From contig NZ_JBFLVD010000015.1 in the NCBI RefSeq assembly GCF_040750395.1, positions 186,001 to 250,000 of the forward strand: a stretch of 64,000 bases of DNA, written 5' to 3'. Every line of letters begins with the position of its first letter. Positions within the stretch are counted from its first letter, which is position 1. This stretch comes from Scandinavium sp002470465 (GTDB taxonomy: Bacteria; Pseudomonadota; Gammaproteobacteria; Enterobacterales; Enterobacteriaceae). This document shows, piece by piece, positions 1-8,775 of the stretch. The notes beneath the pieces are model-generated. The model ran no database searches, had not been told where the DNA came from, and saw only the letters and a program-made list of their open reading frames with translations. The position numbers were made by a program, and so were the translations under genes.

Positions 1-122
1 GCTGAGTTACGACTTTCAAACGGCGGGTACTCCGCCTCCACGCCAAAGCGCAGCTCGTCTGCCGCAAAAGAGGAAACCGAGCAAATCAGGCCGAAGCCCA
101 GGATCAGTGCTTTTACTTTCAT
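1..122 (-). CDS. Periplasmic amino-acid ABC transporter binding protein, 5' fragment
   Basis: The gene enters from the left edge; only its first 40 or so codons are in the window. The reading begins MKVKALILGFGLICS, a typical Sec signal peptide of about 21 residues ending in SFAA, followed by DELRFGVEAEYPPFES. The YPPFE motif near the mature N-terminus is typical of polar amino-acid binding proteins (ArgT/HisJ/ArtJ family), which deliver an amino acid to an inner-membrane ABC permease. It lies 12 bp downstream of the aminotransferase on the same strand, so the two are probably co-transcribed and may share a substrate. The exact ligand cannot be told from this fragment. Confidence 0.75.
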   Translation of the reverse strand, partial: MKVKALILGFGLICSVSSFAADELRFGVEAEYPPFESRNS

Positions 123-134
123 CGCCAACGCCCC

Positions 135-1304
135 TTAACGTGGTTTAACCTGACACAGGGCCGCAGCGCCTGCCCGTAATGTCGCCTCATCTTTGGCAAA
201 AGAGAGACGAATCAGTTTGTTATCGGTGCCGTCGGTGTAAAACGCCGACAGCGGGATCGTCGCCACGCCGTGGTCAACAATCAGCCTTTTAACCATTTCG
301 CTGTCGCGCTCGTCACTGAACGCGCTGTAGTCCGCCAGCAGGAAGAACGAGCCCTGACCCGGCAGCAGCTTAAATGGCGATTCTGCCAGCAGCGATTGCA
401 GCAGATCGCGCTTACGCTGATAAAACCCCGCCAGCGACAGCCAGGTTTGCGGGTCCATCATATGTTCAGCAAACGCGTACTGCATCGGAGTATCGGCAGA
501 AAACATCAAAAATTGATGCACTTTGCAGATCTCATCCATCAGTTCGGCTGGCGCCACACAATACCCCACCCGCCAGCCGGTGACGTGATAGGTTTTTCCA
601 AAGGATGAAACAATCACGCTGCGCTCGGCGAGCTGCGGATGCGTTGCCATGCCGTGATGCGGCTGGCCGTCAAACACGACGTGTTCGTAGACTTCGTCAG
701 ACAAAATCACAATATCGGTGTTTCGGGTCAGCGCCGCCAGCTGCTGCAGATCGTTAGCATCGAAGACTTTGCCGCTCGGGTTATGCGGCGTGTTGACGAT
801 AATCATGCGAGTGCGCGGCGTGATGGCGGCACGCACCTCATCCCAGTTAACGGTAAAATCCGGCACCGTCAGCTTAATGGCGACCGGCGTTGCGCCCTGC
901 AAACGCACAATCGGCGCATAGCTGTCGAACGAGGGTTCAAAATAGATCACTTCATCGCCGGGATGCACCAGCCCGCTGATGGCGGAATAGAGCCCTTCGC
1001 TGGCGCTGGCCGTGATCAGCACTTCGCTGTCAACGTCGTAGCGAGTGCCATAGAGATCGGCAATTTTCTCCGCGATGCGGATTTTCAGCGCATGCAGGCC
1101 GGTCATCGATGCGTACTGGTTATGCCCCGCTTCCATCGCACGGGTTACGCCCTGTACTAATCGTGGATCGCAGGCAAAGTTCGGCGCGCCCTGGGAAAGG
1201 TTAATGGCGTTATGCTGTGCGGAAAGCTGGCCAATCACGGTAAAGATGGTGGTGCCCACATCGGGCAACTTTGTACGGGTTTTCACCGGAGAACGCAGAG
1301 TCAT
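135..1304 (-). CDS. PLP-dependent aminotransferase, methionine aminotransferase (YbdL) type
   Basis: Fold type I class I/II aminotransferase of about 389 residues. NTPHNPSG (about 172-179), SDEVYEH (about 202-208) and SSFGKTYHVTGW, with the Schiff-base lysine at about 237, are all present, as is the C-terminal IRLSFAK carboxylate-binding arginine. It resembles E. coli YbdL, which transaminates methionine, phenylalanine and histidine with 2-oxo acids, but is clearly divergent, so the substrate is inferred. I chose the ATG at 1304 because AAGGA lies 7 bp before it; a TTG six bases upstream is also open. The gene is divergent from the flavoprotein at 1452 and continues into an amino-acid binding protein, suggesting an amino-acid uptake and transamination unit. 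Confidence 0.8.
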   Translation of the reverse strand: MTLRSPVKTRTKLPDVGTTIFTVIGQLSAQHNAINLSQGAPNFACDPRLVQGVTRAMEAGHNQYASMTGLHALKIRIAEKIADLYGTRYDVDSEVLITASASEGLYSAISGLVHPGDEVIYFEPSFDSYAPIVRLQGATPVAIKLTVPDFTVNWDEVRAAITPRTRMIIVNTPHNPSGKVFDANDLQQLAALTRNTDIVILSDEVYEHVVFDGQPHHGMATHPQLAERSVIVSSFGKTYHVTGWRVGYCVAPAELMDEICKVHQFLMFSADTPMQYAFAEHMMDPQTWLSLAGFYQRKRDLLQSLLAESPFKLLPGQGSFFLLADYSAFSDERDSEMVKRLIVDHGVATIPLSAFYTDGTDNKLIRLSFAKDEATLRAGAAALCQVKPR

Positions 1305-1374
1305 CGCCAATCCTTTCTCAGTAAATATGCATAACTATTCAAGCGAAAGCCCTCTGCGGCGACAATCGAATTGT

Positions 1375-1407
1375 TGTCATGCTAGCCATGAGGAAATTGC
1401 ATAGCTG
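1375..1407 (+). promoter_or_regulatory. 33-bp element A upstream of the YdhS-like gene
   Basis: This stretch begins TGTCAT and ends AAATTGCATAGCTG. It matches positions 3068-3100, upstream of the LysR gene, at 28 of 33 bases with no gap. A related AAATATGCATAACT occurs at 1323-1336, on the aminotransferase side of the same divergent spacer. The repetition before two genes of one cluster suggests a shared promoter or operator, most simply for the LysR protein encoded at 3109. The binding protein is inferred. Confidence 0.5.
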
Positions 1408-1451
1408 ACATCGACGACTACACTTGATGCAGGTAACTCAGGTGAACCGCC

Positions 1452-3062
1452 ATGAAAAAAATCGCCATTATCGGCACCGGCCCGACCGGGATATACACTT
1501 TCTTTTCGCTCTATAAGCACAACACACCCGTCGCCATCTCGCTGTATGAGCGCGCGGAGGAAGCCGGCGTCGGCATGCCGTATGCCGACGAGGACAATTC
1601 ACGCCTGATGCTGGCGAACATTGCCAGCATTGAAATTCCACCGCTCTTTATGACCTACCTGGAGTGGTTAAAAACGCTGCCTCAGGAACGCCTGGCACAT
1701 TTTGGCGTTGAGGCGTCCACGCTGCACGATCGCCAGTTCCTGCCGCGCATTCTGCTGGGCGACTACTTTCGCGCGCAGTTCCTCATCCTGGTGGAAAAAG
1801 CGAGACAGCGTGGTTACCAGGTTGAGGTCCATGAATCCTGCGAAGTGAGCGATCTGCACGCAACGGAGCAAGGCGTCCGGTTATGGATAAATAACGTTGC
1901 TGAACCTGACGTGTTCGACCTTGCCGTCATCGCCACCGGGCACGTCTGGCCGGATGACGAAGAGGCGACCCGTTCATTTTTCCCGAGTCCGTGGTCGGGG
2001 CTGCTGGAGGCGCGTATTCCTGCGGGTTGCGTCGGCATTATGGGGCTTTCGCTGAGCGCCATTGATGCTGCTATGGCCGTCGTGGCACAGCACGGTGCAT
2101 TCGATGAAACGGATGAGCACGCTGTCACTTTTAACCTCAACAGAAACAGTACTGCACTGAACCTGACGCTGATGTCGCGATCCGGTATTTTGCCTGAGGC
2201 AGATTTTTACTGCCCTCTCCCTTACGAACCGCTGAAAGTGGTAACGGAACAGGCCGTAGCACGGGAAATTGCCGCCGGAAGTCAGGGTTTGCTGGACCGT
2301 ATTTTTGCGCTGATGGCAAAAGAGATTACGCTTGCCGACCCGCAGTGGAGCGACCACATCACGTTACCTGAACTGAACGCCGACACCTTTGCCAGCGCCT
2401 GGTTTGCCGACAGGCAGCAGCACAACCCTTTTGACTGGGCGGAGGAGAACCTGCGGGAAGTCGAGCGTAACAAGCAAGAGCGGCATACGGTGCCGTGGCG
2501 TTATGCCATCCTTCGCCTGCATGAAGCGGTTGAAGATGCCGTGGCGCATTTTGATGAGCGCGACCGACAGCGCTTCAACGCAGGCCTGGCGCGGGTGTTC
2601 ATCGACAACTATACCGCAATCCCTTCAGAATCCATCCGCCGCCTTCTTGCGCTGCGGGAAGCAGGGATCCTGACGATTCAGACGCTTGGGGAAAACTATT
2701 CGCTGGAGAAAAGGGAAGACAGGACGCGCATTCGCGGACAGAACGGCGAACTGATGTTCGACACCTTCATTGACGCTCGTGGACAGAAACCACTGAAAAT
2801 AAAAGATTTACCCTTCCCTCATCTTCGCGAACAGCTGGCCGCCACCGGAGATGATTTTCCGAACGTGGCGGAGGATTACACCCTGCCGGAGCCCGAAGCG
2901 CTGCGCGGGCGGATCGCGTTTGGCGCACTGCCTTATCTCATGCACGATAAACCCTTCATTCAGGGCATTGTCGTTTGCGCGGAGATAGGCGAACGTATTG
3001 CTGAAACGGTGACGCAACCGACGAGCCGTCTGCGCCGACGTCTGCCGTTTATTGAGCGCTGA
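1452..3062 (+). CDS. FAD/NAD(P)-binding oxidoreductase, YdhS-like
   Basis: A 536-residue protein starting with a Rossmann dinucleotide motif (IIGTGPTGIY, residues 5-14) and a second glycine/serine-rich nucleotide segment (GIMGLSLSAIDAA, about 195-207). It matches the overall plan and length of E. coli YdhS, a FAD-NAD(P)-binding protein of unknown reaction. No transmembrane segment or signal peptide is seen, so it should be cytosolic. A usable AGGTG precedes the ATG. The gene is divergent from the aminotransferase and is followed 46 bp later by a LysR gene whose leader carries the same 33-bp element. The substrate is unknown; the context hints at oxidation of an amino-acid-derived compound. 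Confidence 0.75.
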   Translation: MKKIAIIGTGPTGIYTFFSLYKHNTPVAISLYERAEEAGVGMPYADEDNSRLMLANIASIEIPPLFMTYLEWLKTLPQERLAHFGVEASTLHDRQFLPRILLGDYFRAQFLILVEKARQRGYQVEVHESCEVSDLHATEQGVRLWINNVAEPDVFDLAVIATGHVWPDDEEATRSFFPSPWSGLLEARIPAGCVGIMGLSLSAIDAAMAVVAQHGAFDETDEHAVTFNLNRNSTALNLTLMSRSGILPEADFYCPLPYEPLKVVTEQAVAREIAAGSQGLLDRIFALMAKEITLADPQWSDHITLPELNADTFASAWFADRQQHNPFDWAEENLREVERNKQERHTVPWRYAILRLHEAVEDAVAHFDERDRQRFNAGLARVFIDNYTAIPSESIRRLLALREAGILTIQTLGENYSLEKREDRTRIRGQNGELMFDTFIDARGQKPLKIKDLPFPHLREQLAATGDDFPNVAEDYTLPEPEALRGRIAFGALPYLMHDKPFIQGIVVCAEIGERIAETVTQPTSRLRRRLPFIER

Positions 3063-3067
3063 CCCTG

Positions 3068-3100
3068 TGTCATACTCGTCATGACCAAATTGCATAGCTG
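3068..3100 (+). promoter_or_regulatory. 33-bp element B upstream of the LysR gene
   Basis: Ungapped partner of the element at 1375-1407 (28/33 identical; the last 14 bases, AAATTGCATAGCTG, are identical). It sits immediately after the flavoprotein stop codon and ends 8 bp before the LysR start codon, so it overlaps the leader and probably the promoter. This fits autoregulation plus control of the divergent unit. Confidence 0.5.
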
Positions 3101-3108
3101 GAGCCCGC

Positions 3109-4005
3109 ATGTCCCGTAGCCAGTTGCCGCTAAACGCTATCGAAACTTTTCTGGTGACCGCCCGGCACCTGAACCTGACGCACGCGGCGAAAGAGCTGTG
3201 CCTGACCCAGGGCGCGGTGAGCCGCAAGATTGCCACGCTGGAAGCCTGGTTCGGGTTTCCGCTGTTTGAGCGTCTGGCACGCGGCCTGCGCCTGTCGCCT
3301 CAGGGCAGCGCGCTCTATCCGGAGCTGATGACGTCGTTTAACCAGATGGTGCTGGTCGCCGAACAGGCGCGCCAGCAGCAGAGCGTGGTCAGGCTTAAAG
3401 CCCCAACCTGCGCAATGCGCTGGCTTGTGCCGCGGCTGGTTGAGATTGAACAGCGCTTTCCGGAGATGCAGATTGCGCTGACCACCACCACCGAGCATTC
3501 GGTCAACTTCAGGACCGAGCCGTTCGATGCCGCCATTGTCTTTGGCACGCATATGAACGCGGGCGATCTGCTGTTTGAGGAGTCGCTGACGCCGGTCGTC
3601 AGCCACCGCCTGGCGGAAAACAGTCAGTTTTCAGGTATGACGTTTTTACACCCCACGCGCGATAAAACCGACTGGTCGCTGTGGCTGGCAAAATTGCCTG
3701 AACCGCTGCCTTCTGCCATGCAAAAGAATCAACACTTCGACACTATGGATTTGGCTATCACCGCCGCCGTGCAGGGCTTTGGCGTAGCGATTGCTGACGA
3801 AACGCTCGTCCAGGAAGATTTACTCAGTGGCAGGCTGGTGCGCCCCTACGCGATGAGTGTGAAAACCGGGGCCAGCTATCGCCTGGTGCTGCGCGAAAGT
3901 TCTGCGAAAGCCAGCGGGCTGACGCAGTTTCGCGACGGCCTGCTCAATCCAGCGTCACGTGATGACGCATCACTCGCCGAAACAGCACCATCCGCGCGCG
4001 CATAA
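3109..4005 (+). CDS. LysR-family transcriptional regulator (GcvA-like)
   Basis: A 298-residue LysR protein. The N-terminal winged HTH spans residues about 6-65, with the helix-turn-helix around LTHAAKELCLTQGAVSRKIATLE, and a periplasmic-binding-like effector domain follows. The N-terminus (LPLNAIETFLVTARHLNLTHAA) is of the GcvA/AmpR type. Its own leader and that of the adjacent flavoprotein share a 33-bp element, so those are the likely targets. The last 62 bases overlap the convergent esterase gene, which is unusual for unrelated genes; the final 15-20 residues (ending TAPSARA) look low-complexity and may be a late extension. Confidence 0.85.
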   Translation: MSRSQLPLNAIETFLVTARHLNLTHAAKELCLTQGAVSRKIATLEAWFGFPLFERLARGLRLSPQGSALYPELMTSFNQMVLVAEQARQQQSVVRLKAPTCAMRWLVPRLVEIEQRFPEMQIALTTTTEHSVNFRTEPFDAAIVFGTHMNAGDLLFEESLTPVVSHRLAENSQFSGMTFLHPTRDKTDWSLWLAKLPEPLPSAMQKNQHFDTMDLAITAAVQGFGVAIADETLVQEDLLSGRLVRPYAMSVKTGASYRLVLRESSAKASGLTQFRDGLLNPASRDDASLAETAPSARA

Positions 4006-5452
4006 AGCGGTTTTCCATTTTGAAACCGGCATATTTATTCAGTCCAATGCGTAACAGCCTGTCGCGGCCTTTGACCGACGCAGGCCAGCGAACCGGGCCG
4101 GGCAGCGTGTCGTTTGCTGTGCTCGCATCACGGGCGAAACTCACCCAGTAATCCGCCACCCGCTTCGCAAACGCAAGGTCGTGTTCGTTTACGTACTGCC
4201 GGGCAGGCTCGGCGAGCGTCAGCGTATCAAACACATAAGGCACTTCGTTACCGTGCCAGGCGCCGTTTTTGTAGGTGTCATGCTCAGCCTGCGCCACATA
4301 GTCAAACCAATAGCGCCAGCACGGCTGGCCGATGCGCTGCTGCGCCTGCATCACCACAAATCCCAGCGTGGTGAAAGCCATATCCCGGCATACCTGGCGA
4401 CCCAGCTCCTCGTCTCCTTTTACGCCGGGATAAAGCAGCTTAATCAGGCCCAGCCCCAGCCGACGCTCGCGGCGAAGCTGCTGAATTTGCTCCGCCAGAT
4501 CGACGCCAAACACCGCCATCACGCTCGCTTCATCGCTATTAGAACCAATTACCACTGGCATGGGATGCTGGCGTGCGGTAAAGAAGGTTTCCAGCATCGG
4601 CTCAGGTAAAACGGCATCGCCGCAGACGGGTACCGGGCCGGGCTTCAGCGCGCCTTCCAGCGGCCAGAGGGCTTCGGCAGGAATCTCACGCAGCTGTTCA
4701 GCCGTCGCGTTTTGCAGACCGAAATGGGCGGCAACGGCTTCGCCCTGCGCCAGCGCTTTGTCGACCGGCGTATCGGGCAACGTATAACCGCTTTGGACTA
4801 TAGTCTTGTGAAACAAATGCTTAGATTTTGGTGATGCCAGTAAGGAGAGCACGCTGCGCGCACCGGCAGACTCGCCAAACAGCGTGACGTTGTCACGATC
4901 GCCACCAAACGCTTCAATGTTTTCCTGCACCCATTTCAGCGCGGCAATCTGATCGAGCAGCGAGAAGTTACAGATGCGTTCGCCCTCTTCACCGTCCAGC
5001 GCCGGGTGCGCAAAGCAGCCGAGATGCCCAAGACGATAGTTAACCGTCACCAGCACTACGCCGCGCTGCGCCAGCCGTTTTCCATCATAGGGCGGCAGAC
5101 TGCCTGCTCCAATCGTAAAACCCCCACCGTGCAGCCAGACCATCACCGGTAAGGGAGTGGTGCGTTCGGCAGGCGTCCAGACGTTGAGATAGAGACAATC
5201 TTCGGAGAACCGCCCCGGATCGCCGCCGCCGAGTTCGCGGCAGTAGTCGATATTTTGCCAGCTGGCCGGAGAGAAGGTTTGTGCATCACGCACGCCTTCC
5301 CATGGCGTAACGGGCTGCGGCGAACGCCAGCGCAAAGCGCCGACTGGCGGGGCCGCGAACGGAATGCCGCGATAGCAATGGGTGTTATCTTCGGTAAAAC
5401 CCAGCAGAGACCCCTGCCGGGTATGAGCCAGCGGTGTAGCAGGATGATGCAT
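3944..5452 (-). CDS. Type B carboxylesterase (para-nitrobenzyl esterase family)
   Basis: An alpha/beta-hydrolase of about 502 residues. Counting from my chosen start, the oxyanion-hole HGGG is at about 108-111 and the nucleophile elbow GESAGA has its serine at about 195. The acidic residue in SNSDEAS and the histidine in AWHGNEVPY complete the expected triad. No signal peptide is seen, so it is probably cytosolic. The frame is open to 5479, but the ATG at 5452 has AAGGAAG in front of it. It runs convergently into the LysR gene with a 62-bp overlap and is a separate unit from ydcJ. The natural ester substrate cannot be inferred. Confidence 0.85.
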   Translation of the reverse strand: MHHPATPLAHTRQGSLLGFTEDNTHCYRGIPFAAPPVGALRWRSPQPVTPWEGVRDAQTFSPASWQNIDYCRELGGGDPGRFSEDCLYLNVWTPAERTTPLPVMVWLHGGGFTIGAGSLPPYDGKRLAQRGVVLVTVNYRLGHLGCFAHPALDGEEGERICNFSLLDQIAALKWVQENIEAFGGDRDNVTLFGESAGARSVLSLLASPKSKHLFHKTIVQSGYTLPDTPVDKALAQGEAVAAHFGLQNATAEQLREIPAEALWPLEGALKPGPVPVCGDAVLPEPMLETFFTARQHPMPVVIGSNSDEASVMAVFGVDLAEQIQQLRRERRLGLGLIKLLYPGVKGDEELGRQVCRDMAFTTLGFVVMQAQQRIGQPCWRYWFDYVAQAEHDTYKNGAWHGNEVPYVFDTLTLAEPARQYVNEHDLAFAKRVADYWVSFARDASTANDTLPGPVRWPASVKGRDRLLRIGLNKYAGFKMENRFMRARMVLFRRVMRHHVTLD

Positions 5453-5529
5453 TGTTTTCTTCCTTTTACGCGCATTCATCCCAGTTTATGCGGGTTAGCG
5501 CCCCGTTAGCAACGCCGCCAAAGGCTGAT

Positions 5530-6873
5530 TTACAGCAACCCGCAGCGGCGTTTACTGCGGTCTTCAGCTTCCTGGTACAGCTCAAACTCGTCCAGCACCG
5601 GGCAGCCTAGCGCTTCTTCGAAGGCTGCCTGGCTGGCGTTGCCGCGGCTGCGGGCCTGAGTTTCATTGCCGAGGTTTGACTGGAAGATCCCCGCTGCGCT
5701 CACCGGCAAAAAGTCTTCATAGGTGATGGGCTGCGCCACCAGCCAGCCTCGCTCGATAAGCGGCTGCGGGTCATCACCCGGACGGAATGCCTGGCGATGC
5801 GCTTCACCCGCAGGCGTCAGGCGATAGCGGAAGTACGCCAGCGCCTGACGTCTGAGGAACATTTCACTGTCGGGGAAGGATTTGAACATCTCCGAAAGAT
5901 GCTGCTGATGGCTGAGGTTGTCTTTTCCGGTGCCCGCTTCCGCCAGCAACGCGTCATACAGCGCCCGTCCTTTCGGGGTTAACGCTACGCCGCGCTGTTC
6001 GATTTCGCCGAAACGCGCGGTGTGCGTTCCGCGATGCTCCCCGGCAAACAGAACGGGTTCCTCAAGGGCTTTGAAGCTGGTCTGACGCAACAGAATCGGC
6101 ACTTCCCGGCGCGGAGGACCTTCAATCAGAATCTTCGGTTCGATGCCATACTCCGGCATCAGCTGCTGAACGCGATCGATGTCCAGCGTGCGCGGCGTCA
6201 GATGGTTGATGTGGCAGCCGGGGAAGCATACAACGTCGGCAATCAGCCTGTGTTCGTTGTGCAGCGCCAGATAAGTTTCCTGATCCACCGTGGCATGACT
6301 GTGCCAGCGGAAGGTTTCCAGCGCTTCCTTCACAAACTCTTTAGCTTCCGCTTCGGTCAGATCGCCCTGCACTTCATGCTGCGCGATCAAATCCAGGCAG
6401 CGCGAAGTGAAAATCTGTCGTTTCGCCAGAATCTCAGCGGCCTTGTTGCGCAGCTCAACGTTTTCGATCAGCTCCAGACGAAGCAATGAGGTAAAGACGC
6501 GGAACGGATTGCGGGCAAGCGCAGCATCCTCCACCGGACGAAACGCGGTGGAATGCACCGGCACGCCCGCCTGCGAGAGATCGTAATAGCTGACGGGATA
6601 CATTCCCATCACGGCAAACATGCGGCGCAGTGTTGCCAGTTCCTCGGCTGACCCTACTCGGATCGCGCCGTGGCGCTCAACGTTCAGACGCGCCAGTTCA
6701 TCGGCGTTCGCCAGTTGTTCATGTAGCTGAGGATGGTTCTCAAGCACTGCCAGGTTCACATCCGCCACCAGTTCCAGCAGCGTGCCGTACTGTGGAACTT
6801 CCTGCTGGTACATCGCTGACATAGCCTGCGAAAAGTTTTCCCGAATCTCATCAGCCGTGATGGTGTTCGCCAT
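5530..6873 (-). CDS. ydcJ: YdcJ, 2-oxoadipate dioxygenase/decarboxylase family (HglS-like)
   Basis: A DUF1338-family protein of 447 residues, the length of E. coli YdcJ. Members such as HglS are Fe(II) enzymes that convert 2-oxoadipate to D-2-hydroxyglutarate in lysine breakdown. Candidate metal ligands are the histidine in GVPVHSTAFRP, the histidines in CHINHLTPR and a downstream glutamate. The open frame extends to 7017, but the ATG at 6873, preceded by GGAG, gives the conserved N-terminus MANTITADEIRENF. It is divergent from ydcI, as in E. coli. Whether the enterobacterial protein acts on 2-oxoadipate in vivo is inferred from the family. Confidence 0.9.
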   Translation of the reverse strand: MANTITADEIRENFSQAMSAMYQQEVPQYGTLLELVADVNLAVLENHPQLHEQLANADELARLNVERHGAIRVGSAEELATLRRMFAVMGMYPVSYYDLSQAGVPVHSTAFRPVEDAALARNPFRVFTSLLRLELIENVELRNKAAEILAKRQIFTSRCLDLIAQHEVQGDLTEAEAKEFVKEALETFRWHSHATVDQETYLALHNEHRLIADVVCFPGCHINHLTPRTLDIDRVQQLMPEYGIEPKILIEGPPRREVPILLRQTSFKALEEPVLFAGEHRGTHTARFGEIEQRGVALTPKGRALYDALLAEAGTGKDNLSHQQHLSEMFKSFPDSEMFLRRQALAYFRYRLTPAGEAHRQAFRPGDDPQPLIERGWLVAQPITYEDFLPVSAAGIFQSNLGNETQARSRGNASQAAFEEALGCPVLDEFELYQEAEDRSKRRCGLL

Positions 6874-7225
6874 GATGTCATGTCTCCAGTGAATATTACC
6901 TGGAGTGTACATAAGCCTTTTCCGCCCGGTAGGAAGAATTTCTGAATTGTGATCGCGGATAACCTCTGTCGGCCAGTGCGAACCGCGTGGCAATGAAGTC
7001 GTCTGTCGCTTTACCATCCACCTTCAGGGCGAAGCGAAAACGGTATTCTCCGATCTCTGATGCGCTTTTAGTCCGATGCCCTTATGCCGTGGGTCGTCTT
7101 TTCTGCTGTTTCCATAACTCACCGTCACCCTGCCCGGACAAATGTTAATGATATTTTGCTAGCAAGTTATCAAATTTAAACAAGTTGTCTTGATTGCGAT
7201 CTCTGACTCTCTTTAACATCCGGTT
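6874..7225. promoter_or_regulatory. Divergent ydcJ/ydcI control region
   Basis: A 350-bp spacer without a credible gene. The ydcI-proximal part is AT-rich. It holds an inverted pair ATCAA (7169-7173) and TTGAT (7190-7194) and, between them, the palindrome ACAAGTTGT (7180-7188). These are reasonable candidates for a LysR-type site bound by YdcI, but only by position and symmetry. Confidence 0.4.
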
Positions 7226-8152
7226 ATGGAAAAAAACGGTCTCTTCAGTCAGCGCATTCGCTTGCGCCATTTGCATACCTTCGTCGCCGTCGCTCAACAG
7301 GGAACGCTGGGGCGCGCGGCAGAAACCCTCAACCTTAGCCAGCCTGCGCTCTCTAAAACTCTCAACGAGCTGGAGCAGCTGACCGGCACGCGCCTGTTCG
7401 ATCGCGGGCGTTTAGGCGCGCAGCTCACGCTGGTCGGCGAACAGTTTCTGACCCACGCGGTAAAAGTGCTCGATGCGTTGAACACCGCCGGGCAGGCCTT
7501 AAGCCGCAAAGAAGGCCTCAGCGGTGACGTAGTGCGGGTCGGTGCGTTGCCAACCGCCGCGCTCGGCATTCTTCCCGCAGTGATAGGCCCGTTCCATCAG
7601 CAGCAAAAAGACATCACGCTCCAGGTTGCCACCATGAATAACACCATGCTGCTGGCGGGGCTGAAATCAGGTGAGATTGATCTGGGGATTGGGCGCATGT
7701 CCGACCCGGAGCTGATGAGCGGCCTCAACTACGAACTGCTGTTCCTCGAGTCGCTCAAGCTGGTTGTCCGTCCGAACCACCCTCTTTTGCAGGAAACCGT
7801 CACGCTCAGCAAAGTGATGGAGTGGCCGGTGGTGGTATCGCCGAAAGGCACCGTTCCACGACAGAACGCCGAAGCTTTGGTGCTGAGCCAGGGCTGTAAA
7901 ATTCCTTCAGGCTGTATTGAAACGCTGTCGGCTTCGCTGTCGCGCCAGCTGACGGTGGATTTTGACTACGTGTGGTTTGTGCCATCGGGCGCGGTGAAAG
8001 ATGATTTACGCCGCGGCACGCTGGCGGCGCTGCCGGTGCCGAATCAGGGTGCGGGCGAACCTATCGGGATTTTAACCCGGGTGGATTCACCGCTGTCGAG
8101 CGGTGCCCAGACGCTGCTAAGCGCGATTCGTAAGTCGATGCCGGGGAGCTAA
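7226..8152 (+). CDS. ydcI: LysR-family regulator YdcI
   Basis: A 308-residue LysR protein whose N-terminal HTH (RLRHLHTFVAVAQQGTLGRA, then LNLSQPALSKTLNELE) and effector domain read like E. coli YdcI throughout. In Salmonella and E. coli YdcI is a conserved DNA-binding regulator linked to acid stress and pH homeostasis. It is divergent from ydcJ with an AT-rich spacer, the conserved arrangement. Only the last dozen residues vary. A REP element follows the stop codon directly. Confidence 0.92.
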   Translation: MEKNGLFSQRIRLRHLHTFVAVAQQGTLGRAAETLNLSQPALSKTLNELEQLTGTRLFDRGRLGAQLTLVGEQFLTHAVKVLDALNTAGQALSRKEGLSGDVVRVGALPTAALGILPAVIGPFHQQQKDITLQVATMNNTMLLAGLKSGEIDLGIGRMSDPELMSGLNYELLFLESLKLVVRPNHPLLQETVTLSKVMEWPVVVSPKGTVPRQNAEALVLSQGCKIPSGCIETLSASLSRQLTVDFDYVWFVPSGAVKDDLRRGTLAALPVPNQGAGEPIGILTRVDSPLSSGAQTLLSAIRKSMPGS

Positions 8153-8157
8153 TCCCG

Positions 8158-8240
8158 TTTGCCGGGCGGCGGCTTGCGCCTGACCCGGCCTACAAATGCA
8201 TGTTGAGGTCGTAGGTCGGGTAAGCGCAGCGCCACCCGAC
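8158..8240. repeat. REP/BIME element
   Basis: Two inverted REP units between the convergent ends of ydcI and cybB: GCCGGGCGGCGGCTTGCGCC with GACCCGGCCTAC, then GTAGGTCGGGTAAGCGCAGC with GCCACCCGAC. They can form stem-loops at the 3' ends of both transcripts. Confidence 0.85.
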
Positions 8241-8247
8241 ATTTCTG

Positions 8248-8775
8248 TTACTTCTTACGCGGCATCATGCGCAGCAACGTATTGTCCTTCCAGAAATAGT
8301 GATGCATCAATGATGCCAGCGCGTGCAGACCAATCACGTAATAGCCAAAATTCGCCAGCCACACGTGGTATTCCTTGAGATTATCCGCCAGATCAAAATT
8401 GGCCTCCGCTGCGTGCGGCATGGTGATGCCAAACGCAATCCATGGGTTGCCTCGGTTGTACATCATCACCAGACCGATAATCGGCAAAATAATGAACAGC
8501 AGATAAATCACCAGATGCCCCAGATGCGCCATTCCGGTCATCCACGGTTTTGGCTTAGGCACAATCGGTGGCGATTTGTGCTTCAGCCGCACCAGCAGGC
8601 GCGCCACCATCAGCACCAGAATCGAGATGCCGCAGGAGACGTGCACCATATTAAAGTACGGACGGTAAGTCCGTGGAAAGAAGCCCCTCAGCTCCATGGC
8701 GCAATACGCGCCGATGACCAGCAAAAAAACCAGCCAGTGAATGCCTATTTGCAGACCAGAATATTTATCCCGCAT
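8248..8775 (-). CDS. cybB: Cytochrome b561
   Basis: A four-helix inner-membrane di-haem b cytochrome of 175 residues that passes electrons between quinol and other carriers (in E. coli CybB acts as a superoxide:ubiquinone oxidoreductase). The protein begins MRDKYSGLQIGIHWLVFLLV. The helix histidines (GIHWL, MVHVSCG, HLGHLVIYL and GLHALASLMHHYFW) are the haem ligand candidates. The frame is open to 8877, but the extra 34 residues are not family-like, so I used the ATG at 8775. The ending LLRMMPRKK is typical. It is divergent from gapC. Confidence 0.92.
   Translation of the reverse strand: MRDKYSGLQIGIHWLVFLLVIGAYCAMELRGFFPRTYRPYFNMVHVSCGISILVLMVARLLVRLKHKSPPIVPKPKPWMTGMAHLGHLVIYLLFIILPIIGLVMMYNRGNPWIAFGITMPHAAEANFDLADNLKEYHVWLANFGYYVIGLHALASLMHHYFWKDNTLLRMMPRKK

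Noticed and set aside
8158..8240. CRISPR-like repeat pattern
   Set aside because: The repeated palindromes here and elsewhere are REP/BIME units, not regularly spaced repeats with unique spacers, and no cas gene is present.
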